Numbered from the stretch's first letter, positions 10,328 to 20,903 are shown. The stretch is DNA of 64,000 bases from Phytophthora sp. 'mugwort' (GCA_033558025.1 JAUCEF010000011.1:1116001-1180000); one strand, 5' to 3'. Notes: a model not told the origin generated them from the letters alone. Made by a program: numbers and translations.

Positions 10328-11302
10328 AAGGAAGCACAAAAATCCAAGGAGTGGCCCCTTTGGAAAAAGGCCATTCAAGAAGAAATTGGAGCTCTAAAAG
10401 CCAATAATACATTTGATCTCGTTGAACCACCAGAGGAGCCCACATAATCGGATCCACAATTATTTTTCGAGTTAAGTTGGACGAATGCGGGGAAGTTTAC
10501 CGTTTGAAGGCTCGCAGATGTGCTCAGGGTTTTACCCAAGAAGTTCTAAGGATTCTTTCGAAACTTATGCCCCAGTGGCCAAACTAAATTCAATTCGCGT
10601 ATTTCTTGCGTTGGCTACCCAAAACGGGATGCGCGTACGCCAAGGAGATGTTCCTACAGCGTACGTCAAGGCAGGATTGCCCGAGACGATTTATGTCCGG
10701 CAACCCCCCGGATTTGAAGAAATGAGTAAATCACCCGTATGGAAACTAAAGAAAGCCCTGTACGGACTTAAACAAGCTGACAGGGAATGGAACGTTGAGC
10801 TTAACAATACTCTCATAACGTATGGTTTTTGCCTACAAGAGAAGATTCATGTGTTTACATTCATTCAGTTGACAAATTAATTTTGCTCATCTATGTGGAT
10901 GCTATTCTCATCGGTTATCATGACCAATCTGAACTTCTAAAAGTTATGCAGACATTTTATTCCAAGTACCAAATTAAAAAGCTCGGAAATGTGCTTTGTT
11001 TTTGGGGATACGAATTAACATGGACATAAATCGTGGAGTCACGACACTTGACCAAACACGATTTGCCTCTGGGGTTTTGCAACATTTTGAAATGGAAGAT
11101 TGTCGACCCCGAAAGACATCTCTCGATCAAGTCACAATTTTATACAACGAGCCGAAGACGAAGAGAAGATCAAAACTATCCCTACAGACAAGCCGTTGGG
11201 GCACTCCTCTACCTGACACGTGTTATTCGACCTGATATCGCTTTCGCTGTAAATCAAGTTGCCAGCCGCTCGAGGAAGACAGTCGTGAAACCACCTCGTT
11301 GA
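10328..11302 (+). pseudogene. copia reverse transcriptase, no RNase H
   Basis: Starts with EWPLWKKAIQEEIGALKANNTFDLV and continues through CAQGF and FETYAPVAKLNSIRVFLALA (10485-10880). It then has GDVPTAYVKAGL, which holds the first catalytic Asp, PPGFE and KKALYGLKQADREWN. The catalytic YVDD box is YVDA (10891-10902), so the last Asp is lost. FLGIRI and [23 protein letters not shown] follow in shifted frames. The RNase H domain that should follow is missing. Confidence 0.82.
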
Positions 11303-11429
11303 ACAGAATCAACCAAGAAACCAAAAGCTTTTTACTAATTCCCCGTTCCCTGGATCCGTTAAGCTACAGGTCACTCCTTTAGGCAGAAGGTACTCACGAC
11401 CCTGACGAGGATAGACTGCGACAACTTGG

Positions 11430-13265
11430 TGATATCTTCTTACCAAAAGAAGCGGCTCTCTGAGAGAGAGGAGCGGGTGCGGCGATATCAAGGACTGGAG
11501 AATCGCGCACGGTCCAGCTGCGAGAATTGGCGGCTGTGGAACGGTTGAAAGGCGCTGCAAGACGCGCTACTGTGAAGAGGAGAAGTCGTGGGAAACTCAA
11601 TGAGTGAGCACGACACGCCTGGAAAAGGGTCGGGCGAGGGACAAGGCGGTTGGCCAATCGAGACTGCGACCGGGTTCGCGCCGGTCGAGGAGGAAGTGTA
11701 TTGGGGAAGTGAGTCCAGCAGTAAGGAGGATCGCTATGAGGATGGGGGCGAACGGCATCCCCACAGCGAGGCATATGGAGATCTGACGAGCCTCGGGATG
11801 AGCCTGGAATGCTTGACGGAAGGGGGACAATAGCTTCGACCCCTCTCCCGGTGGAGATCGGAGCTTCGGGTGACCGACCGTCCCTGATCGAGACCCCTGA
11901 AGGGCGGTCGGTACTGCAAGAGCTGCTTAACCAGTTTGCACATGTGCCTACGAGAGGGGAGTGACGTGCGATCGAGGCCCGTACGGGGCTGGGAACGCTA
12001 GCCGAGGCTGCTACGGCCGAGGTCGAGGCGACACCGGGCCAACCAGTCCCCTCCCAGTCACCGGATATAGTGGCGGACGCGAGGGACTACAGGTCTTCAG
12101 GTCACCGGCGGACGTTGCAGCACACCGCGCCGTCGGGGACGTCGGCTCCAGCTGACAGTACTAGTGGTCCGGGGTCAAGCTCGCTCATGTATTCGGTCAG
12201 GAGCGCTCCGGGCGCTTTTGCAACTACGGGTAGGATGGCTATATCGGGTACGACAGGGACGTCTCAGAGACAAAAGTGCATCTTTGTCAACCGGTCACTG
12301 CCCGGTCCCGCACTCAAGGCACTCAGGCACAAACAGCCAGTTCGACGCATACTGGGCTGCCGGCGAGTCAAAGGAGCAGCTCGACGGTCAGGACGCTCGA
12401 TGCCGCGTCGGAGGACTACCTGGCTCGGACGATGAGTCAAGCGTTGCAGTTGTATGCAACGAGATCGGCTTTGCGGCGGTCGACGCCGGGAAGGGGCAGG
12501 GTGGATACGCATATCCGCCGGAAGGTGCTGCGTATGGAGGCTATCACCAGCAAGGACAAACGCCCGTCGGAGCGGATACGCCTAGGACGGAGTATAAAGT
12601 TCTTCCAGCTACGAGTGGTGCACTTGCTCCTACCCCTCACGCGTACGTGGGCATTCCTACCGAGCTTAAGAACGCTGTCAAGGGTCATCGTTCCGTTCCA
12701 CTCGGACACGGCGTCTAGCGAGCGAGCCGCCGCATTTTGGCGATCGTTCGAGAAATTCACGAACGGGATGGACAGTGCCATAAGGCTGACTGCGTTCGAG
12801 CAGTGCCTCAAGGGCAAGTCTGGACAAGAATGGTGGTACAATTCGCGGATCGAGGACTTTGAGGCGTTACGAGTGCGGTTCCCCTACCGGTTCATTTGTC
12901 AGATGCCGGCTCAGCCGTCTGAAAGTGGCTAATAGGAACCGAGGAGAATCTGCCGGCGAGCGGGCAGATCGCATCTCAACGATGTGAGACGCGCTGAACT
13001 ACACCGACCCGCGCATGAGGTACGAGTTCTTCATCGAGGGCATCAGGAACAAGCAGATCAAGGCCATGTTGAACTCAAGCATGGTGACGTCGATCCCGCA
13101 AGTGTGCGCGCTCTTGATGTACACGAATTTGCACCTTTCCATGGAGGAAGAAGACGAATTCGTGGAAGGCATACCGAAGGTAGGAGGTTCCAAGAGGGAT
13201 TCGACACAGCCGCAGGTATGGCAACAACTGCAGCAAATGAACTTGCTGATGTTGCAGCAGCAACA
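11430..13265 (+). pseudogene. Ty3/gypsy gag, frameshifted and 3'-truncated
   Basis: Gag of a gypsy-type LTR element. The N-terminal part is charged and low in complexity (for example 11588-11833, GKGSGEGQGGW...ATGFAPVEEE). The capsid-like core reads FWRSFEKFTNGMDSAIRLTA then FEQCLKGKSGQEWWYNSRI and FEALRVRFPYRFIC (about 12735-12895). After a frame change come MRYEFFIEGIRNKQIKAML, SMVTSIPQVCALLMYTNLHL and a glutamine-rich tail (13015-13265). This helical core with EWW and the LMYxNxHL stretch is the oomycete gypsy gag type as I know it. The sequence breaks off at about 13265, where Crypton-like sequence on the other strand begins. No LTR, zinc knuckle or pol is seen. Confidence 0.65.
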
Positions 13266-14311
13266 CCGGCCGTCAGTTCGTCTAATCTGCGCCTCGCTCA
13301 CACCTGCTAAATCAGCCATTCGTGCACCGGATCCTCTGCCAAACTTGGGTTTTTGCTTTGAATACCAACGCTTTCAATGCAAATATCATGGCTTCTCTGT
13401 GTACTTTGTAGGATATTTTCACTGTCGTATCTTTACCGGTCTTAAGGAGCTTAAGAGGTTACCATCGCTCGTATGATGTATAGTCAGGGGAGGCTCTCGA
13501 TCAACGTGCCAGCGCCAAACCAAATAGAAAGGTAATAGTCCATGAGGGCATAAGTTCACACACTTGGTGCGCAAGAAAGGGCCAACTTCAAGACGACCGA
13601 CTTGATTGTTTTTGCCTTGCCGCATGATCATGATCATCGCTCGACAGGGGCTGTACCCTTCATTCTCCAAGTTGACAGAGCGAATATCGGCCAGCTCCAT
13701 CGTACGAGAAGTCTCACCACGCAAGAGCGCGTAATGGCTCAGCAAAAACGCAAGTAAATCCCGAAGTATTACGCCTGGTTCACAAACGTTGTCCTACAAG
13801 AATCGGGATATGCGCCGAAGTTGATTTGTGGTTATATACCAGCCAAGCATCGTGCCCGCATCCCAGTCTTCCTATTTTTTCGCTTACACGCATCCTCTTG
13901 ATACCGAGTCACTTGCAACAGCGCTTTCATAGCCTCATTACGAGGAGAGGTATACCTGTTTATACGTGCTCGGGCTTGCTGCTGCCATAGGTCTACACCG
14001 CCGCCGCATAGCTGTCCACCGTAGACCTCCCGACTGTACGCTGCCTCTCGCTGCTTGTGTGCCCACTCTTGTGTCGGTTTTTGCGCGCTCAATAACGCAT
14101 CCCTCAAAGAAACAAAATTAGTTCTTCTCCGGTCACTGTTGTTCATGTCAAGTCGCTAAAGCTGAGCCTTTTGCGAGCACCAATCCAACAACTCTTGCTG
14201 GCACCTATTGTAAGTCCGCTGAGCGTTCTTGGGACGAATCTGAGATGCCTTGGCGTACGGTCGTCCGACAGACTCTTGTAAAGCGACGTCCATGCGCGCT
14301 GCCTCCGCCAT
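13266..14311 (-). pseudogene. Crypton-type tyrosine recombinase, truncated
   Basis: Cryptons are DNA transposons that move with a tyrosine recombinase instead of a DDE enzyme. Reading leftward from 14311, the first part has IRPKNAQRTYNRCQQELLDW, the N-terminal SAM-like helix pattern. After a stop, VDLWQQQARARINRYTSPRN and a KALLQVTRYQEDACKRK helix follow (14146-13832). An in-frame stop falls after RRISRFL. LRDLLAFLLSHYALLRGETSR carries the first catalytic Arg, followed by MIMIMRQGK and GLLPFYLVWRW (13745-13530). GRGSGARMADLAGVSEAQIR has the second Arg region (13335-13270), but the usual His three residues before it reads Lys. The catalytic Tyr would lie beyond the break at about 13266. Confidence 0.7.
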
Positions 14312-15414
14312 CGCGTTCCTCACCTGTCTCCGACATTTGCTTTGTATTTTGTCTCAGGTGCCCTTCCGCCAATCGGCGCGCAGAGGACGCGACGTTCAGA
14401 TAAGTCAGTTTCTCACTGCAGGGTTGATAAACGTTTTTTTTTTTACACTAAACACTAAACCCCTCAAGTCCCGGTCCGGACCCCGGTTACGATAATGGGC
14501 TACCTGGAGAAGATAACTCCCCAACTATCACAGGCTGCTACATGTAGCGGTGGATCAATTATTCCGAAGTACACAAACAACAAGTGATCGCAATTGCTGC
14601 AATCTTGCGTCTGGGTGCTAAACATGGGAGTGTTTTGCGAAAAGATGTCCACACAATCTTTACACAGCTTGTGTTTAACATACTTTATGTATCATTTCTA
14701 AAAGGCGGAGATCGCGGCGAGATAATGCAGAACATTTCCTTTCGATATGATTCCTGCAGCGAGCAGTACAGTGTTGCGAATTCCAGCCGAAATTGAACAT
14801 TTCGAGCGATTGGCCAAACCGCCCCTCATCCATCGAGCCGATCTGATTGGATGATAGCAACACCGCCGTTGTGCGCACTGTGTGGCAAGCGTTCGAGACG
14901 GCGAGCATCAACGCCGTAGCTTAAGTTAGCGAGCGTAACGCCGTTAGTGGGCAAGGCTGAGGAGACTGTGCGGCTTAGCAAGTACTGTGTCGCTCACTGG
15001 TGATACAGGTTAGTGAGTTCAGCCTGCTAGCTATGATAGGAAACGTTAGCTGACTGACTGTATGGATAACTCTGCGATTAACTAGCTGTTGATTTGCGCC
15101 TTCCATCTCCGGAAGGGCAATGGAAGAAGCGGTGGCGCAACAGCATTCTCATTTCAATACTGTGTTTCGTTGTTTGTACGGGTTCTACCGTCCCGGCTAC
15201 TCCAGAGAAGGAACTTGCCCACATCTATCACAAGTCTGAGAGCAGCGTTGGCAACTGGACTTGGGTATATGAAGATACTGAAACGTTTGAACGAGCTCAA
15301 ACAACCACAGACGAGAAGTCCACACTCCAGCACAGAATGTGGTTGTGCAATTTTAAGTGGAACGCCAACTGATATACCTGGACGAAGCTCAAGGAGCGGG
15401 TCGCAAAATGTCCG
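14312..15414. other. No recognisable gene between TE remnants and tRNA array
   Basis: This is the left flank of the array. An open frame at 15094-15372 (+) has a hydrophobic stretch (SILISILCFVVC) but no family I recognise. Another frame at 15089-15652 crosses into the array and is not a gene. No degenerate copy of the 750-bp unit was seen here. Confidence 0.4.
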
Positions 15415-15653
15415 AGCCTGCACGACTCCCATGGCCTTGTATCTCGATCGCCAGAAGCAGTCTGGAGAGCGGAGTGTAAATTGTTTGTCTCGGTTCGGAC
15501 GCAAAAGCCAATATCAAAACGTAAATACGTGTGTTGCGAGGCCGCATACAGTGAATGGGGAGCGAGACGCTGAAGCGAGGCAGCCGATACGACAGCAGAG
15601 CCGAACAGAAGGCGAAACGAGCGCTGGCGATGCATGGCGTGCGGCAACATAAA

Positions 15654-15757
15654 TCCGAGTGGCCGGAATCGAACCAGCGACCAATTGATTTCCGAGTATA
15701 CTGAAACACAGTATAGAACACTACAGTCAATCGCTCTACCAACTGAGCTACACTCGG
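15654..15757 (-). tRNA. tRNA-Tyr(GTA), copy 1 of 65
   Basis: Decodes UAC and UAU. Acceptor CCGAGTG/CACTCGG with discriminator A73 and a C1-G72 pair, the tyrosine identity pair of eukaryotes. D arm GCTC-AGTTGGTA-GAGC. Anticodon stem ATTGA/TCAAT with loop CTGTAG+A, GTA at 15722-15724. A 31-nt intron (15690-15720) sits after position 37, the canonical site; tRNA-Tyr genes of eukaryotes usually carry one. The intron contains a TATACTG/CAGTATA hairpin. The variable loop is TGGTC and the T arm GCTGG-TTCGATT-CCGGC. A box TAGCTCAGTTGG and B box GGTTCGATTCC match the pol III consensus. CCA is not encoded. The 3' side has only TTT before an A; the next T4 run is about 135 nt further. The unit is truncated at its 3'-trailer side by the array edge, yet the tRNA is intact. 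Confidence 0.97.
15690..15720 (-). other. tRNA-Tyr intron (copy 1, representative)
   Basis: A 31-nt intron between G37 and A38, to be removed by the tRNA splicing endonuclease. Arms TATACTG and CAGTATA flank a 5-nt TGTTT loop. I saw no variant of it among the copies. Confidence 0.85.
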
Positions 15758-15794
15758 TCCTAATTCAACAACCACACCAAAACTCCTCACCTCG

Positions 15795-15813
15795 CTGCGT
15801 AGCTCCTACGCAG
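15795..15813. other. Conserved hairpin in the tRNA 5' flank (copy 1, representative)
   Basis: Perfect 8-bp arms CTGCGTAG and CTACGCAG around a 3-nt CTC loop, 38-56 nt upstream of the tRNA 5' end. It recurs in every unit. Copies 3-5 and 9 have C to T at the first base of the second arm, and copy 30 has a shortened loop. Function unknown. Confidence 0.5.
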
Positions 15814-16403
15814 ACAACCACAACTTCTACAGCATGCACCACGCGGTCACAGCCTACCGGCGCCTCCTCGCTACCGGTTCCACGCATCCGCACGCACTCA
15901 ACTACCGTCCGAGGCTCAGTCGGACCTGGTTCGCTCACCCACTTGTCACGCTCTGTAGCGAACACCCAACGCTTTCCATGGCCCCCGCGACGTCCTCAGC
16001 CGCGCCGCGGACGCACTGACGGGTCCGTCACCGGTCCTCGGTTCCAGAATGTAAGCTAAAGAAAAATCAGTAATCTACGATCTGCGCCTATAGTCGGCGG
16101 AGCTGATAGCGATGGCGGCATTTCGCCGGTGTAGATGAGTGAACGGACAGCCGCACTGCTTCCCAGCCTGCACGACTCCCATGGCCTTGTATCTCGATCG
16201 CCAGAAGCAGTCTGGAGAGCGGAGTGTAAATTGTTTGTCTCGGTTCGGACGCAAAAGCCAATATCAAAACGTAAATACGTGTGTTGCGAGGCCGCATACA
16301 GTGAATGGGGAGCGAGACGCTGAAGCGAGGCAGCCGATACGACAGCAGAGCCGAACAGAAGGCGAAACGAGCGCTGGCGATGCATGGCGTGCGGCAACAT
16401 AAA

Positions 16404-16507
16404 TCCGAGTGGCCGGAATCGAACCAGCGACCAATTGATTTCCGAGTATACTGAAACACAGTATAGAACACTACAGTCAATCGCTCTACCAACTGAGCTA
16501 CACTCGG
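16404..16507 (-). tRNA. tRNA-Tyr(GTA), copy 2
   Basis: Sequence as copy 1. First full unit (16051-16800). Right flank has CGATGTCCTC instead of CGACGTCCTC, a marker shared only with copy 7. Confidence 0.96.
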
Positions 16508-17153
16508 TCCTAATTCAACAACCACACCAAAACTCCTCACCTCGCTGCGTAGCTCCTACGCAGACAACCACAACTTCTACAGCATGCACCACGCGGTCAC
16601 AGCCTACCGGCGCCTCCTCGCTACCGGTTCCACGCATCCGCACGCACTCAACTACCGTCCGAGGCTCAGTCGGACCTGGTTCGCTCACCCACTTGTCACG
16701 CTCTGTAGCGAACACCCAACGCTTTCCATGGCCCCCGCGATGTCCTCAGCCGCGCCGCGGACGCACTGACGGGTCCGTCACCGGTCCTCGGTTCCAGAAT
16801 GTAAGCTAAAGAAAAATCAGTAATCTACGATCTGCGCCTATAGTCGGCGGAGCTGATAGCGATGGCGGCATTTCGCCGGTGTAGATGAGTGAACGGACAG
16901 CCGCACTGCTTCCCAGCCTGCACGACTCCCATGGCCTTGTATCTCGATCGCCAGAAGCAGTCTGGAGAGCGGAGTGTAAATTGTTTGTCTCGGTTCGGAC
17001 GCAAAAGCCAATATCAAAACGTAAATACGTGTGTTGCGAGGCCGCATACAGTGAATGGGGAGCGAGACGCTGAAGCGAGGCAGCCGATACGACAGCAGAG
17101 CCGAACAGAAGGCGAAACGAGCGCTGGCGATGCATGGCGTGCGGCAACATAAA

Positions 17154-17257
17154 TCCGAGTGGCCGGAATCGAACCAGCGACCAATTGATTTCCGAGTATA
17201 CTGAAACACAGTATAGAACACTACAGTCAATCGCTCTACCAACTGAGCTACACTCGG
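17154..17257 (-). tRNA. tRNA-Tyr(GTA), copy 3
   Basis: Right flank has CTCGCC, GCTCTTAC and GGGTCCGCC together, the haplotype of copies 3, 4, 5 and 9. Confidence 0.96.
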
Positions 17258-17903
17258 TCCTAATTCAACAACCACACCAAAACTCCTCGCCTCGCTGCGT
17301 AGCTCTTACGCAGACAACCACAACTTCTACAGCATGCACCACGCGGTCACAGCCTACCGGCGCCTCCTCGCTACCGGTTCCACGCATCCGCACGCACTCA
17401 ACTACCGTCCGAGGCTCAGTCGGACCTGGTTCGCTCACCCACTTGTCACGCTCTGTAGCGAACACCCAACGCTTTCCATGGCCCCCGCGACGTCCTCAGC
17501 CGCGCCGCGGACGCACTGACGGGTCCGCCACCGGTCCTCGGTTCCAGAATGTAAGCTAAAGAAAAATCAGTAATCTACGATCTGCGCCTATAGTCGGCGG
17601 AGCTGATAGCGATGGCGGCATTTCGCCGGTGTAGATGAGTGAACGGACAGCCGCACTGCTTCCCAGCCTGCACGACTCCCATGGCCTTGTATCTCGATCG
17701 CCAGAAGCAGTCTGGAGAGCGGAGTGTAAATTGTTTGTCTCGGTTCGGACGCAAAAGCCAATATCAAAACGTAAATACGTGTGTTGCGAGGCCGCATACA
17801 GTGAATGGGGAGCGAGACGCTGAAGCGAGGCAGCCGATACGACAGCAGAGCCGAACAGAAGGCGAAACGAGCGCTGGCGATGCATGGCGTGCGGCAACAT
17901 AAA

Positions 17904-18007
17904 TCCGAGTGGCCGGAATCGAACCAGCGACCAATTGATTTCCGAGTATACTGAAACACAGTATAGAACACTACAGTCAATCGCTCTACCAACTGAGCTA
18001 CACTCGG
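17904..18007 (-). tRNA. tRNA-Tyr(GTA), copy 4
   Basis: Same haplotype as copy 3 at all markers, so a local unit duplication. Confidence 0.96.
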
Positions 18008-18653
18008 TCCTAATTCAACAACCACACCAAAACTCCTCGCCTCGCTGCGTAGCTCTTACGCAGACAACCACAACTTCTACAGCATGCACCACGCGGTCAC
18101 AGCCTACCGGCGCCTCCTCGCTACCGGTTCCACGCATCCGCACGCACTCAACTACCGTCCGAGGCTCAGTCGGACCTGGTTCGCTCACCCACTTGTCACG
18201 CTCTGTAGCGAACACCCAACGCTTTCCATGGCCCCCGCGACGTCCTCAGCCGCGCCGCGGACGCACTGACGGGTCCGCCACCGGTCCTCGGTTCCAGAAT
18301 GTAAGCTAAAGAAAAATCAGTAATCTACGATCTGCGCCTATAGTCGGCGGAGCTGATAGCGATGGCGGCATTTCGCCGGTGTAGATGAGTGAACGGACAG
18401 CCGCACTGCTTCCCAGCCTGCACGACTCCCATGGCCTTGTATCTCGATCGCCAGAAGCAGTCTGGAGAGCGGAGTGTAAATTGTTTGTCTCGGTTCGGAC
18501 GCAAAAGCCAATATCAAAACGTAAATACGTGTGTTGCGAGGCCGCATACAGTGAATGGGGAGCGAGACGCTGAAGCGAGGCAGCCGATACGACAGCAGAG
18601 CCGAACAGAAGGCGAAACGAGCGCTGGCGATGCATGGCGTGCGGCAACATAAA

Positions 18654-18757
18654 TCCGAGTGGCCGGAATCGAACCAGCGACCAATTGATTTCCGAGTATA
18701 CTGAAACACAGTATAGAACACTACAGTCAATCGCTCTACCAACTGAGCTACACTCGG
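18654..18757 (-). tRNA. tRNA-Tyr(GTA), copy 5
   Basis: Same haplotype as copies 3 and 4. Confidence 0.96.
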
Positions 18758-19403
18758 TCCTAATTCAACAACCACACCAAAACTCCTCGCCTCGCTGCGT
18801 AGCTCTTACGCAGACAACCACAACTTCTACAGCATGCACCACGCGGTCACAGCCTACCGGCGCCTCCTCGCTACCGGTTCCACGCATCCGCACGCACTCA
18901 ACTACCGTCCGAGGCTCAGTCGGACCTGGTTCGCTCACCCACTTGTCACGCTCTGTAGCGAACACCCAACGCTTTCCATGGCCCCCGCGACGTCCTCAGC
19001 CGCGCCGCGGACGCACTGACGGGTCCGCCACCGGTCCTCGGTTCCAGAATGTAAGCTAAAGAAAAATCAGTAATCTACGATCTGCGCCTATAGTCGGCGG
19101 AGCTGATAGCGATGGCGGCATTTCGCCGGTGTAGATGAGTGAACGGACAGCCGCACTGCTTCCCAGCCTGCACGACTCCCATGGCCTTGTATCTCGATCG
19201 CCAGAAGCAGTCTGGAGAGCGGAGTGTAAATTGTTTGTCTCGGTTCGGACGCAAAAGCCAATATCAAAACGTAAATACGTGTGTTGCGAGGCCGCATACA
19301 GTGAATGGGGAGCGAGACGCTGAAGCGAGGCAGCCGATACGACAGCAGAGCCGAACAGAAGGCGAAACGAGCGCTGGTGATGCATGGCGTGCGGCAACAT
19401 AAA

Positions 19404-19507
19404 TCCGAGTGGCCGGAATCGAACCAGCGACCAATTGATTTCCGAGTATACTGAAACACAGTATAGAACACTACAGTCAATCGCTCTACCAACTGAGCTA
19501 CACTCGG
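19404..19507 (-). tRNA. tRNA-Tyr(GTA), copy 6
   Basis: First unit with GGTGATGC on the 3'-trailer side, the form that dominates further right. Right end GGGTCCGCC. Confidence 0.96.
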
Positions 19508-20153
19508 TCCTAATTCAACAACCACACCAAAACTCCTCACCTCGCTGCGTAGCTCCTACGCAGACAACCACAACTTCTACAGCATGCACCACGCGGTCAC
19601 AGCCTACCGGCGCCTCCTCGCTACCGGTTCCACGCATCCGCACGCACTCAACTACCGTCCGAGGCTCAGTCGGACCTGGTTCGCTCACCCACTTGTCACG
19701 CTCTGTAGCGAACACCCAACGCTTTCCATGGCCCCCGCGACGTCCTCAGCCGCGCCGCGGACGCACTGACGGGTCCGCCACCGGTCCTCGGTTCCAGAAT
19801 GTAAGCTAAAGAAAAATCAGTAATCTACGATCTGCGCCTATAGTCGGCGGAGCTGATAGCGATGGCGGCATTTCGCCGGTGTAGATGAGTGAACGGACAG
19901 CCGCACTGCTTCCCAGCCTGCACGACTCCCATGGCCTTGTATCTCGATCGCCAGAAGCAGTCTGGAGAGCGGAGTGTAAATTGTTTGTCTCGGTTCGGAC
20001 GCAAAAGCCAATATCAAAACGTAAATACGTGTGTTGCGAGGCCGCATACAGTGAATGGGGAGCGAGACGCTGAAGCGAGGCAGCCGATACGACAGCAGAG
20101 CCGAACAGAAGGCGAAACGAGCGCTGGCGATGCATGGCGTGCGGCAACATAAA

Positions 20154-20257
20154 TCCGAGTGGCCGGAATCGAACCAGCGACCAATTGATTTCCGAGTATA
20201 CTGAAACACAGTATAGAACACTACAGTCAATCGCTCTACCAACTGAGCTACACTCGG
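20154..20257 (-). tRNA. tRNA-Tyr(GTA), copy 7
   Basis: Shares the CGATGTCCTC marker with copy 2. Confidence 0.96.
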
Positions 20258-20903
20258 TCCTAATTCAACAACCACACCAAAACTCCTCACCTCGCTGCGT
20301 AGCTCCTACGCAGACAACCACAACTTCTACAGCATGCACCACGCGGTCACAGCCTACCGGCGCCTCCTCGCTACCGGTTCCACGCATCCGCACGCACTCA
20401 ACTACCGTCCGAGGCTCAGTCGGACCTGGTTCGCTCACCCACTTGTCACGCTCTGTAGCGAACACCCAACGCTTTCCATGGCCCCCGCGATGTCCTCAGC
20501 CGCGCCGCGGACGCACTGACGGGTCCGTCACCGGTCCTCGGTTCCAGAATGTAAGCTAAAGAAAAATCAGTAATCTACGATCTGCGCCCATAGTCGGCGG
20601 AGCTGATAGCGATGGCGGCATTTCGCCGGTGTAGATGAGTGAACGGACAGCCGCACTGCTTCCAAGCCTGCACGACTCCCATGGCCTTGTATCTCGATCG
20701 CCAGAAGCAGTCTGGAGAGCGGAGTGTAAATTGTTTGTCTCGGTTCGGACGCAAAAGCCAATATCAAAACGTAAATACGTGTGTTGCGAGGCCGCATACA
20801 GTGAGTGGGGAGCGAGACGCTGAAGCGAGGCAGCCGATACGACAGCAGAGCCGAACAGAAGGCGAAACGAGCGCTGGCGATGCATGGCGTGCGGCAACAT
20901 AAA

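Larger units (their letters stand above)
7500..11302 (+). mobile_element. Ty1/copia retrotransposon, 3'-truncated and frameshifted
   Basis: The order is 5' LTR, gag, zinc knuckle, protease, GAG-pre-integrase, integrase, reverse transcriptase. Protease and integrase before RT is the copia arrangement; gypsy has integrase last. RNase H and the 3' LTR are absent: copia-like coding ends near 11300, just after the [25 protein letters not shown] motif, and gypsy-like sequence follows. Frameshifts and stops occur in every domain, so the element is dead. Adjacent truncation suggests later deletion or insertion rather than incomplete reverse transcription, since the missing end is the 3' end. Confidence 0.88.

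Noticed and set aside
11303..15414. 3' LTR of the copia element
   Set aside because: No copy of the TGTTGAA...TTCAACA segment was found by eye in this stretch.
15089..15652. 187-codon frame crossing the array edge
   Set aside because: Its second half is the ordinary unit sequence and its first half has no known domain; a chance fusion at the boundary.
15389..15790. Minus-strand frame with SVAQLVERL, repeated as 145-157-codon frames
   Set aside because: The VAQLVERL stretch is a translation of the tRNA D arm and anticodon region. This is a well-known artefact of tRNA DNA.
15765..15965. 66-codon minus-strand frame (MFATERDKWVSE...) in most units
   Set aside because: No family resemblance and it lies in the tRNA upstream spacer. 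Unit-to-unit conservation is no stronger than that of the rest of the spacer.
15976..16000. Possible U6 snRNA, from CATGGCCCC followed by GCG
   Set aside because: The match is about a dozen bases; the flanking conserved U6 segments are absent on both sides.
15634..16059. 141-codon open frame starting MACGNINPSG, repeated in most units
   Set aside because: It runs antisense through the tRNA gene: the RNRTSDQL stretch is the reverse reading of the tRNA T arm. Its recurrence reflects DNA repeats, not protein selection.
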